The notes beneath the pieces are model-generated. The model was not told where the DNA came from, made no database searches, and saw only the letters and a program-made list of their open reading frames with translations. Position numbers and translations under genes: made by a program. A stretch of DNA of 9,432 bases, from positions 1-9,432 of the forward strand of contig DAHVXO010000200.1 of assembly GCA_027356675.1 (NCBI GenBank), written 5' to 3'. Source of the stretch: Symbiobacteriaceae bacterium. Lineage in GTDB: Bacteria > Bacillota_E > Symbiobacteriia > Symbiobacteriales > Symbiobacteriaceae. This document shows, piece after piece, positions 1 through 7,431 of the stretch; the first letter of the stretch is position 1; every line of letters begins with the position of its first letter.

Positions 1-239
1 CGGCCAAGCTGACGTACGGCCGCGTAAACGAGTACGTACTAAGCCGCCTTGGGGGGCGGCGCGAACTGCGAGCGGCAGACCTAAGTATCGAGACGCTTGA
101 CGACTTCGTGCGCCTCATTTACGTGGCCGCCTACGGCCGTAGCCGCCGCGTTGGCTACGCGCTCGAACTCCGTGGCGAGCGGGCCGAGTCGGTAGGGGGA
201 CGCTTCTCGTTCAAAAACATCCGCATCCGGCGAAAGTGA
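1..239 (+). CDS. jetA: JetA, Wadjet system kleisin-like subunit (C-terminal fragment, 5' truncated by window)
   Basis: This is an open frame from the window edge (first full codon at position 3) to TGA at 237-239, giving the last 78 residues of a protein. It is identified mainly by position, directly upstream of jetB-jetC-jetD in the usual A-B-C-D order. The visible tail is basic and helical, with a segment reading roughly TLDDFVRLIYVAAYGRSRR, and ends in a lysine/arginine-rich strand. It resembles, from memory, the tail of the DUF5716 type of JetA rather than the DUF3375 type, but this was not tested by alignment. In the family JetA is the MksF/kleisin-like subunit that bridges the two JetC heads and binds JetB. 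The catalogue of domains cannot be checked because most of the gene is outside the window. The fragment uses GTA and CTA codons more than the genes after it. Confidence 0.72.
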   Translation, partial: AKLTYGRVNEYVLSRLGGRRELRAADLSIETLDDFVRLIYVAAYGRSRRVGYALELRGERAESVGGRFSFKNIRIRRK

Positions 240-250
240 GGTTCGGTGCG

Positions 251-868
251 ATGGAATGGCTCCAGCAGTACGAACAACTTAACCAGCGGGAACGAGAGGA
301 CTTTTCTCGTATCGTCAATCGACTCCTGACCAGCACGTTCCTGGTCAAGCAGCAGGAGGATTCCCGGCGAGACTACTACTTCGCAGAGCGCAACGAAGCG
401 GTGCTGGCGGGCTATTTGAAGCTGATCCGCTGGGAACTGGTAATCGACCGCACCTATGGCATCGTGCAAGGGCTGAACCGGCAGGGCGGCACTCGTCTTC
501 AACTGCGACTGATGGAAAGCGTGCTGCTATTGCTCCTCCGCCTGATATACGACGAGAAGAGGCGGGAGCTTACGGTGACCGACGACATCGTCTGCCAGGT
601 ACAGGAAATTCATGACAAGGCGCTGTCGCTGCGGGTGCGAGAGCGAGGCGTTGTTGAGAAAAAGTACCTGCGGGACGCTTTCGCCGTGTTCCGGCGCTTC
701 TCGCTCGTCGAGGTGATGGACGAAGATATCACCGACCCGCGCTGCCGACTGAAACTTTATCCCACCCTGCTCTTCGCTGTCAAGTTGGACGGTCTCCAGG
801 AACTGCACGACCGTCTCACTGCCTACGCTGAAGGGGGTGAGCCGATTGAAGTGGATGACGGGGATTAA
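251..868 (+). CDS. jetB: JetB, Wadjet system MksE-like (DUF4194-type) subunit
   Basis: This gene encodes 205 residues from ATG 251. I prefer this start because a GTGAGG SD (236-241) sits 9 bases before it. An in-frame GTG at 236 would overlap the jetA stop by 4 bases and add 5 residues, but has no SD. The protein is soluble, charged and helical, without signal peptide or membrane segment. Visible DUF4194-like landmarks are the DYYFAERN segment (residues 41-48), a hydrophobic leucine-rich helix followed by RLIYDEKRRE (97-106), and a C-terminal RLKLYPTLLFAV strand (166-177). Family members are tandem winged-helix (KITE/MksE-like) proteins that bind the JetA kleisin and help clamp DNA in the SMC ring. 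Its 3' end overlaps jetC by about 20-30 bases, implying translational coupling. The exact Pfam assignment is from recall; the role rests on family plus operon context. Confidence 0.87.
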   Translation: MEWLQQYEQLNQREREDFSRIVNRLLTSTFLVKQQEDSRRDYYFAERNEAVLAGYLKLIRWELVIDRTYGIVQGLNRQGGTRLQLRLMESVLLLLLRLIYDEKRRELTVTDDIVCQVQEIHDKALSLRVRERGVVEKKYLRDAFAVFRRFSLVEVMDEDITDPRCRLKLYPTLLFAVKLDGLQELHDRLTAYAEGGEPIEVDDGD

Positions 869-3800
869 GCTGGTTAACTGGCACTACTTCGTGAATGAGA
901 CCATCCGTCTGCAGGGCTCTACCCTGATCACCGGCGACAACGGGTCAGGGAAGTCAACCATATTTGATGCCATCCAGCTGGTCCTCATCGGCGACCAGCG
1001 GAAGGTTCGGTTTAACGTGTCCGCCCACGAGGAGACCAATCGGGACCTGAAGGGGTACCTGCGGTGCCGCACGGGGCGCGATGGTCAGGAGGGTAGCGAG
1101 TCGCAGGGGTACTTGCGAGGCGGAGATTTCACGAGCTATGTGGCACTGGAGTTCCGGGACACCGCTCGGGGCGAGCAGTTCATCATGGGTGCGGCTGTGG
1201 ATACCATGAGCGGTGAGCCGGATACACCGCAGTTCTTTCGCTGCGCAGGGGAACTGGATGATGCGCTCTTTCTGGAGGGTAATCGGCCACGAAGTGTCAG
1301 TGAGTTCAAGGCGGGACTCCGGCTGCGCAAGGGCAGCGATGTGTTTCCATCTGTCGCAGCCTACCGTACAGCCCTCAAGGCTCAGCTTGGACACCTCGAC
1401 GAACGCTTTTTCACGCTCATTGTCAAGGGGCTGGCGTTCCATCCGATCACCGATATCCGCAAGTTCGTGTACGATTATGTGCTGGACACTCGCGAGGTCC
1501 GCATCGAAGCCATGTTGGAGAACTTTCGGCAGTACCGGCAGTATGACCACCTGGTCCAGCAGACCAAAGAGAAGCTGGGTCGTCTCGATGACATGATGGA
1601 GAAGCACAGTGCCAGGGCTGATCTGGAGCGGACAGCGACCATCCAGCAGTATGTGGTGTTGCGGGCAGCCCGGGAAATGGCCCAGGCGGACCTGGACCGA
1701 ATCCGGCAGGAGGAGAGCGAGCAGCTACGGGCCAGGGCGGTGGCGGAGGCGGAGCAGGAACAGCTGCGGCGCACTCTCGACGGCCTCGACGCCGAATTGC
1801 GGGATCTCTGGGACGCCCGGGCACGAGACGCCGCCTTCGAGGCACTGCAGGCCATCGACCGCCGGCTGGCTGACCTGAGACGGCAGTCAGGCGAACTTCG
1901 GGCGGACGGATTGCGACTATCCGAGGAGTCCCAGCGGGAAGTGCAGACCCTGACGACCATTCTGGATCAGGCTGGCCATGCATCGTCAGCCCTCGAGCCA
2001 GGCGACGAGCAGTCGCTGGCGGCCATCGCGTCCGCCAAAGATGCGCTGAGACCCTTGGCCCGTGGTGATTTGGCTACCCCGGCCACCGACCTGGGGCCGC
2101 TGGCACAGGCCCTGGAGCACCTGGGAGACCAGGTGGTGGCCCACGCGCGCAGGCTACGGGACGAGCAGAACGACCTTCACATCCAGCGACGGGCGTTGGA
2201 CGAGATGCTCACCGGTCTGCGCAAGCGGCGAATTCGATACCCGGACCCGGTCGAAGGACTCAGGGAAGCCATCGCGGAGGCGCTGCCGGGCACTGAGGCT
2301 CGGATCCTGTGCGAGTTGATTGATGTGCCGGATGAACGCTGGCAGAACGCCGTCGAAGGGTACTTGAACACCCAGCGCTTCGATTTGTTCGTGCCCTGGG
2401 AAAGATTCGATGAGGCGCTCTCCGTCTATGAGCGGGTAAAGGAGGCGCGGCGAATCGCCAACGTCGGGCTCGTCAACGGCGAGGCCCTCGTTCGCTCCAG
2501 ACCCACAGTCCTACCCGGATCGCTGGCGGATGAAGTCGTTGCTGGCGACCCGGCTGCCCGCGCCCATGTGGACCGACTGCTCGGCCGGGTGATGAAGTGC
2601 GAGAATGAGCATGAACTGAAGAAACACCCGGTCGCCATCACTCCGACGTGCATGACCTATCGAAATTTCACAGCGCGCCAGATCGAACTCGGGGTTTATG
2701 CAGTACCCTACATCGGCTCCAGGGCCATCGCCCGCCAGATCGATCTCAAGGAGCGCAGGTTGGTGGAGGTGAATGGCCGCCTCGAACACCTGGCGGTGGC
2801 TCTCAGTGAATGCGAGAAGTTTCGTGCGCTGGTGCGAGGCCATGATCTGGTGCGGTTGACGGAGCGTTGGCAGCGGCTGGCTGAGTTGCCCGCCTTACAG
2901 GCGGAAATCCAGGCGAAGGAAACGGAGCGGTCGGGGATCGACGTGGGGGCGCTCAACGCCCTGCTGCGCCAGATCGCGGAGAAAGAGCACGCCCGAAAGC
3001 GATTGGACGCACGCAAAGCGGAGGTCGCTATGGCGGTGGGCTCCGCATCCAATCAACTCAAGCATCTCGAAGGAAGCCGGAGAGCGGCGGATGTCGCATG
3101 GCAGGCGCGCCATTCCGAGCTCGAGGGTTACTGCACGGAGCACCCGGATTCGGCTGAGGCTGGCGCCGCTCGGTACTTGGAGGCGGTACGCAGCCGGTCT
3201 AACCAGAACATCGAGCAGAACTTCCGCCTGAATCGGCAAGGCGTCCTTACCCAGGCTGAGAAATTGGGGAATGACCTATACCGTCTCAGGCTGGAGTACA
3301 ACAATCGTTATCAGTTTGCCGGGGCGCCCGATTCGGCTGATGGGGCGGAGTATGAGCGGGAGCAATCCAAGCTTCTGCAGAGCGAACTGCCAACGTACGA
3401 GGAGAAGATCGCGCAGGCCCGAGCGGCGGCTGAAGAGGAGTTCAAGGAGCATTTCATTTTCAAGCTGCAGGAGAACATCCACCTTGCGCGGCAGGAGTTC
3501 GACAGTCTTAATCGGGTGTTGAAGGAGATTCCCTTCGGTCAGGACCGCTACCAGTTCATCTGTTCGCCTGACCGCACCCACCGCTCCTTCTATGACATGA
3601 TCATGGATGACTTTGCCATGGAAGGTTTCACGCTGTTTAGCCTGCATTTCCGAGCGAAATACGGCGAGACTCTGGATGAACTGTTCCGGCTGATCCTGGA
3701 TGTGCCGGAGGAGCGGCAGGCAGAGAATATCCGCAAGTATACAGATTACCGCACCTACCTGGAGTTTGATATCAAGATCCTGCATGGCAACGGCGAGACC

Positions 3801-4184
3801 TCGTCCTTCAGCAAGGTGGCCCGCGAGAAATCCGGCGGTGAAACGCAGACGCCGTTCTATGTGGCCATGGTCGCATCGTTTCTCCAGCTCTATCGCCCGC
3901 GCCAGAATCCGCACAGTGTGCGGCTATTGATGTTCGACGAGGCTTTCAACCGCATGGACCCCGACCGAGCGGAGAACACGCTGCAGTTCATTCGCAAGCT
4001 TGGGCTGCAGGTGTTAGCCGCGGCCCCGACCGATAAATGCGAGATCATTACGCCGCATGTGGAGACGACGCTGTTGGCGCTGCGGGACGGCGACCGGGCG
4101 TGGCTGGAGGATTACCATCAGGTGCTGGCTGCCACGGCGCCGGTTGAGCCTGAGGTGGCAGCAACCACAGAGGAACAGCGATGA
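846..4184 (+). CDS. jetC: JetC, Wadjet system SMC-like (MksB/MukB-type) ATPase
   Basis: This is a protein of about 1,112 residues, the usual size of the SMC motor of Wadjet systems. I chose TTG 846 because AAGGGGG (831-837) lies 8 bases upstream; GTG 837 (3 residues longer) would sit directly on that SD, and ATG 855 has none. Domains in order: an N-terminal head half opening with an INWHYF-like segment (VNWHYF) and Walker A GDNGSGKST at residues 30-38 (K36); coiled coil about 215-470; a globular hinge about 479-625; a returning coiled coil about 640-870; and a C-terminal head with ABC signature SGGE (996-999), Walker B LLMFDE (D1031, catalytic E1032) and a D-loop aspartate in FNRMD (D1038). 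All ATPase residues are present. In Wadjet, JetC dimers with JetA and JetB extrude DNA loops by ATP hydrolysis and detect small circular DNA. The downstream gene jetD overlaps by 4 bases. RecN/SbcC-like repair ATPases are alternatives, but the neighbours decide. Confidence 0.93.
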   Translation: MKWMTGIKLVNWHYFVNETIRLQGSTLITGDNGSGKSTIFDAIQLVLIGDQRKVRFNVSAHEETNRDLKGYLRCRTGRDGQEGSESQGYLRGGDFTSYVALEFRDTARGEQFIMGAAVDTMSGEPDTPQFFRCAGELDDALFLEGNRPRSVSEFKAGLRLRKGSDVFPSVAAYRTALKAQLGHLDERFFTLIVKGLAFHPITDIRKFVYDYVLDTREVRIEAMLENFRQYRQYDHLVQQTKEKLGRLDDMMEKHSARADLERTATIQQYVVLRAAREMAQADLDRIRQEESEQLRARAVAEAEQEQLRRTLDGLDAELRDLWDARARDAAFEALQAIDRRLADLRRQSGELRADGLRLSEESQREVQTLTTILDQAGHASSALEPGDEQSLAAIASAKDALRPLARGDLATPATDLGPLAQALEHLGDQVVAHARRLRDEQNDLHIQRRALDEMLTGLRKRRIRYPDPVEGLREAIAEALPGTEARILCELIDVPDERWQNAVEGYLNTQRFDLFVPWERFDEALSVYERVKEARRIANVGLVNGEALVRSRPTVLPGSLADEVVAGDPAARAHVDRLLGRVMKCENEHELKKHPVAITPTCMTYRNFTARQIELGVYAVPYIGSRAIARQIDLKERRLVEVNGRLEHLAVALSECEKFRALVRGHDLVRLTERWQRLAELPALQAEIQAKETERSGIDVGALNALLRQIAEKEHARKRLDARKAEVAMAVGSASNQLKHLEGSRRAADVAWQARHSELEGYCTEHPDSAEAGAARYLEAVRSRSNQNIEQNFRLNRQGVLTQAEKLGNDLYRLRLEYNNRYQFAGAPDSADGAEYEREQSKLLQSELPTYEEKIAQARAAAEEEFKEHFIFKLQENIHLARQEFDSLNRVLKEIPFGQDRYQFICSPDRTHRSFYDMIMDDFAMEGFTLFSLHFRAKYGETLDELFRLILDVPEERQAENIRKYTDYRTYLEFDIKILHGNGETSSFSKVAREKSGGETQTPFYVAMVASFLQLYRPRQNPHSVRLLMFDEAFNRMDPDRAENTLQFIRKLGLQVLAAAPTDKCEIITPHVETTLLALRDGDRAWLEDYHQVLAATAPVEPEVAATTEEQR

Positions 4185-5389
4185 GTGGCGACGGGGAGCT
4201 AATCCTGAACCTGTTGCTCGATCGGTATGAGCGAAGCCGGCACTATCAGGCGCCGGGGTCAACGCGGGGCGTGTTCATTCGGTACGATTCACAGACGCTG
4301 CCTGATTACTGGGATGAGCAACGGGGTGAGCGCCGGGCGGAATTAAACGTGGCCTCGGGGCATCTCGCGGCACGTGGCCTGGTAGTCATTCGACGGTCTC
4401 GGTACAGCCGGGAGGAGATCGAGCGCGTGGATCTCAACCTGGAGCGTGTGGCCGAGGCCTATCTGGCAGCCGGACGGGTCTCGCGCCGGGAGCAAGAGGC
4501 TGCACTGGCCAAGGTGGCGGCCGAATGGGCGGGGAGGTGGCCGGACTGGCGAGCAGGATTCGCCCGGGCTGTGGTAGACGCGGTTGCATCGGGAAACCGC
4601 TTGCCGGTGGGCACCCGTTTCGGTGGTGCTGGGTTGTTGGCGGAACTTTGCCGGGTCTTGGACCAACTGGGTCCAAACGGGCTATCCGTGGAAGTGGGGC
4701 GTCGGATTTTCAGTCAGCGAGTGCTGGGGTCCTCCAAGCGGCTGGAGGAAATCCAGGCAGCCGTGATCGGGGTTTTGCGTGAGTTCTGGCCTGAACCCCT
4801 TCCGGAGGATGATCGGGAGGCGCTGGCCGAGGTGGGGATCCTTGCGAATTCGCAGCACGTATTCGTGGCGGGGCCGGTGGTGCTCGACGGCGTCAACGTG
4901 GGTGCGATCGGGGCTGATGTTGGCCTGCCGGCAGTCTTTGTGGATCGGTGCCGCGTGAGTAGCCTTGCGGCGGACCAGGTCATCACGGTAGAAAACCTGA
5001 CCTCGTTTCACCAGGTCGTTGGTCGCTTGCCCAGGCGGACGGTGGCCGTGTACCTGGGAGGCTACCACAACCGGATTCGGCGGGCATTCCTGCTCAAGCT
5101 GGCCGCGGCAGCGAAAGTCCGGTTTCGGCACTGGGGTGACATCGACCTCGGCGGGTTCCGGATCTTCGCACACCTGCGGCGGCAGACCGGGCTGTCCATG
5201 GAGCCGATGCTCATGGACGTGGACACGTACCGTCAATACGCAGCAGGCGGAATGTCGTTCCCAAACGCCTATGCGCGGGAGTTGACCAAGTTGCTGACCC
5301 GGGAAGAATACGCGCAGTTTATACCGCTCATTACAGAGATGCTAGACCTTCGTCGCAGGGTGGAGCAAGAGGCCGTAGACTTCTGCTAA
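4181..5389 (+). CDS. jetD: JetD, Wadjet system Toprim-fold nuclease (DUF3322 + DUF2220 type)
   Basis: The gene encodes 402 residues from ATG 4181. The start overlaps the jetC stop as ATGA and is served by AGAGGA at 4169-4174 (6-base spacing). The N-terminal half (about 1-190) is basic and helical and corresponds to the DUF3322-like arm. The C-terminal half is the DUF2220/Toprim-like nuclease core. Visible catalytic landmarks are TVENLTSFH with metal-binding E271, a glycine turn YLGGY (291-295), and HWGDIDLGGF with D320 and D322 as the Toprim DxD. These resemble the topoisomerase VI A / Spo11 Toprim centre, and no key residue is missing. In Wadjet, a JetD dimer docks on the stalled JetABC motor and cuts the circular DNA. 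The protein has no export signal and should act in the cytoplasm. It is the last gene of the operon, followed by a hairpin about 100 bases downstream. The C-terminus ends in an unremarkable DFC tail. Confidence 0.92.
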   Translation: MSGDGELILNLLLDRYERSRHYQAPGSTRGVFIRYDSQTLPDYWDEQRGERRAELNVASGHLAARGLVVIRRSRYSREEIERVDLNLERVAEAYLAAGRVSRREQEAALAKVAAEWAGRWPDWRAGFARAVVDAVASGNRLPVGTRFGGAGLLAELCRVLDQLGPNGLSVEVGRRIFSQRVLGSSKRLEEIQAAVIGVLREFWPEPLPEDDREALAEVGILANSQHVFVAGPVVLDGVNVGAIGADVGLPAVFVDRCRVSSLAADQVITVENLTSFHQVVGRLPRRTVAVYLGGYHNRIRRAFLLKLAAAAKVRFRHWGDIDLGGFRIFAHLRRQTGLSMEPMLMDVDTYRQYAAGGMSFPNAYARELTKLLTREEYAQFIPLITEMLDLRRRVEQEAVDFC

Positions 5390-5486
5390 CCTGCACCGGC
5401 CGTATCTGGGTTTGAGCACCTTGCTAGTTGTACAGCACCGCGGGTACCGGGATTCCACGTTGCCGGATTGGGGCGTACAGACACAG

Positions 5487-5510
5487 AGGCCGGGCGTTAT
5501 CGCCCGGCCT
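5487..5510. terminator. Perfect GC-rich hairpin between convergent genes (probable bidirectional terminator)
   Basis: The arms AGGCCGGGCG (5487-5496) and CGCCCGGCCT (5501-5510) pair over 10 bases without mismatch around a TTAT loop. The hairpin lies about 100 bases after the jetD stop and 20 bases after the stop of the oppositely oriented membrane-protein gene, which is where a shared terminator is expected. Neither side has a real T-run, so it may be a poor intrinsic terminator that works with Rho or simply protects mRNA 3' ends. The rest of 5390-5530 shows nothing else I can support. Confidence 0.65.
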
Positions 5511-5530
5511 TGGTCGCTATTGGTGGTCGT

Positions 5531-6181
5531 TTACGCCTCCGCCCGGCGCAGCCGCACGGGGCGAAGGAGGCCTGAGAAGGGTGCGTATGCTGCGACCCGT
5601 TCGACGATCGCCATCCCCAGTTGCATCGACCAGCCGAGGGTGGCTGCGACGACCAGGGTCCCAATTCCCAAGGGTCCGCCCAGCCAGAAGCCGGTGAGGG
5701 AGACGATGACGTCGATGCCGTTTTTGACAAGGCCCAGTGGGCGGTTCAGGATCCGGGTCAGGCCAATCATCATCCCATCACGTGGCCCCGACCCAAGGTC
5801 GGCGCTCACATAGAACGCCGTGCCGGCGCCGGCCAGCAGGACACCGATGGCCAGCATGCCCCAGCGCATCAGCAGTGTCGTGGGCTGGGGAACGACTCCC
5901 ACATAGAATTGCATCATGGGGCCGACCGTCAGCATGTTAAGCACCATGCCCAGCGTGGGGCGGATGCCCAGGGCGATATTCAAGAGAATGATCAGAAGGC
6001 CCGTCCCTTGTACGATGATCGCCAACGGAATCGGCACTCGTCCGCTCATGCCGAGGTGGTAGATATCCCAAGGCGCGGCGCCTAGACCGGGTTTGATGAG
6101 GAGCACATAGCCAAATGCTGTGATGGCAAGACCGACGAAAAACACGACGACCTTCAAGGCAAGGCGCAGGACCGGGGACAT
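5531..6181 (-). CDS. YczE/YitT-like integral membrane protein (COG2364-type)
   Basis: The gene encodes 216 residues, with ATG at 6181-6179 preceded by a strong GAAGGAG SD (6196-6190, 8-base spacing) and TAA at 5533-5531. The protein is very hydrophobic, with about five to six membrane helices at roughly 7-29, 52-71, 76-95, 105-124, 153-170 and 172-192, ending in an arginine-rich tail after residue 207. Two related loops, KPGLGAAPWD (30-39) and ADLGSGPRDG (127-136), each follow a helix and look like an internal duplication. These Gly/Pro/Asp loops are what place it in the YczE/YyaS/YitT group. Family members are inner-membrane proteins of largely unknown biochemical function, and B. subtilis YczE is linked to surfactin/antibiotic production. 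No substrate can be inferred here. It lies 62 bases downstream of the CoA-transferase on the same strand but has its own promoter-like sequence. Confidence 0.86.
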   Translation of the reverse strand: MSPVLRLALKVVVFFVGLAITAFGYVLLIKPGLGAAPWDIYHLGMSGRVPIPLAIIVQGTGLLIILLNIALGIRPTLGMVLNMLTVGPMMQFYVGVVPQPTTLLMRWGMLAIGVLLAGAGTAFYVSADLGSGPRDGMMIGLTRILNRPLGLVKNGIDVIVSLTGFWLGGPLGIGTLVVAATLGWSMQLGMAIVERVAAYAPFSGLLRPVRLRRAEA

Positions 6182-6205
6182 GGGCAGATCTCCTTCAGTC
6201 GGATA

Positions 6206-6241
6206 TCCGTAAATTATGCAGTCGCATCCGCCAGGTGTCTA
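6206..6241 (-). promoter_or_regulatory. Sigma70-type promoter of the YczE-like gene
   Basis: On the minus strand TAGACA (6241-6236, five of six bases of the -35 consensus) is separated by exactly 17 bases from CATAAT (6218-6213, five of six bases of the -10 consensus). Transcription would start near 6206, giving a leader of about 25 bases that contains the GAAGGAG SD. The -35 begins 3 bases after the CoA-transferase stop codon, so the membrane-protein gene can be transcribed independently of the gene upstream. Confidence 0.62.
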
Positions 6242-6243
6242 CT

Positions 6244-7431
6244 CTAAATCGCTCCGCCCTTGCGCAGCCGCTCCACGTCGGCATCCGAATAACCCAAGCG
6301 GTGGAGGATCGCATCGGAATGCTGGCCCAGAAGGGGCGGCGCAGTCTCAACGCCGCCTGGCGTATCCGAGAACTTGATTGGGAAGCCCGGCAGCTTGATC
6401 CGGCCCAGCGTGGGGTGATCGGCCTCGACGACGGCTTCGCGCGCCAACACGTGGGGGTCTGACCATACCTGATCGAGCGTATAGATCGGTCCAGCGGGGA
6501 CACCAACCGCGTCCAGTTTGTCGATCCAGACCGCCGCATCGTCATGCTGCAGGATCTCCTCCAGGTGCGGGATCAGCTCCGAACGGTGGACGACCCGGTC
6601 CGGGTTGGTGCGGAACCGGGCTTCAGAGGCCAACGAGGCATGGCCGATCGCTTCACAGAACTTCAGCCAGAGGGCGTCGTTACCGACGGCAACGACGAAG
6701 TACTGGTCCCGGGCGCGCAGGGCCTGATACGGTGCGATGCTCGGGTGGGCTGAGCCCGACCGGCCGGGGACCTTGCCCGTGGCCCAGAAGGCCGTGGCGA
6801 GGTAGGTCTGCCATGAGACGATGGTATCGAGGAGCGAGGTCTCCACCAGTTGGCCCCGGCCGGTCGTGGCGCGCGCCTGCAGTGCCGCCAGGATCCCGAT
6901 CGTCGCGTACATGCCGGCCCCGATATCGGCGATGGACATGCCGGCCTTGGCAGGCGGGCGGCCATTCTCGCCGGTCACCGACATGAGGCCGCCCATGGAC
7001 TGGGCCAGCACGTCGTAGCCTGGTTTATCCTTGTAGGGCCCTGTGAGCCCAAACCCGGACACAGCCGTATAAATAAGGCGCGGGTTCATCTCTGCCAGTT
7101 TGGCATATCCGAGGCCCAGCTTTTCCATGGTCCCGGGCCGGAAGTTCTCAACCAGGATGTCCGACTCCTGGAGCAGCTTGAAAAAGACTGCTCGCCCCTC
7201 GGCGTGTTTGAGGTTGAGGGTGAGGCTCTGCTTGTTCCGGTTGACGCTGAGGAAGTAAGTGGATTCGGTGCCGACGAATGGCGGGCCCCACTGGCGGGTG
7301 TCGTCGCCGACGCCAGGTGTCTCGATCTTGATGACATCGGCCCCCATGTCGGCGAGCAGCATTGTGGAGAACGGACCGGTCAGAATGCGGGATAAGTCGA
7401 GTACTTTGATGCCGGCGAGTGCTTTTGTCAC
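6244..7431 (-). CDS. Family III CoA-transferase (CaiB/BaiF/Frc family)
   Basis: This is a 395-residue protein of the standard family length, starting at GTG 7431-7429 with a GGGGGTGGG purine tract (7445-7437) upstream and ending in TAG at 6246-6244. Family hallmarks are the N-terminal GIKVLDLSRILTGPF segment, LADMGADVIKIE (26-37), the VENFRPG loop (94-100), GYD (138-140) and the catalytic aspartate D169 in SIADIGAG, the residue number also used in formyl-CoA transferase. The enzyme moves CoA between carboxylic acids in the cytoplasm through an aspartyl-CoA thioester. The substrate is not readable from the sequence: carnitine, oxalate/formate, benzylsuccinate, mesaconate and bile-acid transferases all share this fold. 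It is divergently transcribed from a molybdenum-hydroxylase operon, a common pairing in catabolic clusters, so it may activate the acid substrate or product of that enzyme. That link is inference. Confidence 0.93.
   Translation of the reverse strand: MTKALAGIKVLDLSRILTGPFSTMLLADMGADVIKIETPGVGDDTRQWGPPFVGTESTYFLSVNRNKQSLTLNLKHAEGRAVFFKLLQESDILVENFRPGTMEKLGLGYAKLAEMNPRLIYTAVSGFGLTGPYKDKPGYDVLAQSMGGLMSVTGENGRPPAKAGMSIADIGAGMYATIGILAALQARATTGRGQLVETSLLDTIVSWQTYLATAFWATGKVPGRSGSAHPSIAPYQALRARDQYFVVAVGNDALWLKFCEAIGHASLASEARFRTNPDRVVHRSELIPHLEEILQHDDAAVWIDKLDAVGVPAGPIYTLDQVWSDPHVLAREAVVEADHPTLGRIKLPGFPIKFSDTPGGVETAPPLLGQHSDAILHRLGYSDADVERLRKGGAI

Noticed and set aside
954..1607. Long open frame on the minus strand inside jetC (217 codons)
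   Set aside because: It lies antisense to the SMC head and its coiled-coil entry, where the plus frame carries unmistakable motifs. It has no SD or recognisable domain, and such shadows are common in GC-rich genes.
3276..3914. Long open frame on the minus strand inside jetC (212 codons)
   Set aside because: It is antisense to the second coiled coil and C-terminal head. No family resemblance or start signal is seen, and it is explained by codon bias of jetC.
837..4184. JetC as RecN/SbcC repair ATPase or chromosomal MukB
   Set aside because: The size, the hinge position, and the jetB and jetD neighbours with a Toprim nuclease fit Wadjet better. No sbcD or mukEF-kicA-like context is present.
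5621..6085. Plus-strand open frame opposite the membrane protein gene
   Set aside because: Its product is Gln/His/Asp-rich with low-complexity character, a typical antisense of a hydrophobic membrane protein. The minus-strand gene has the SD, promoter and family loops.
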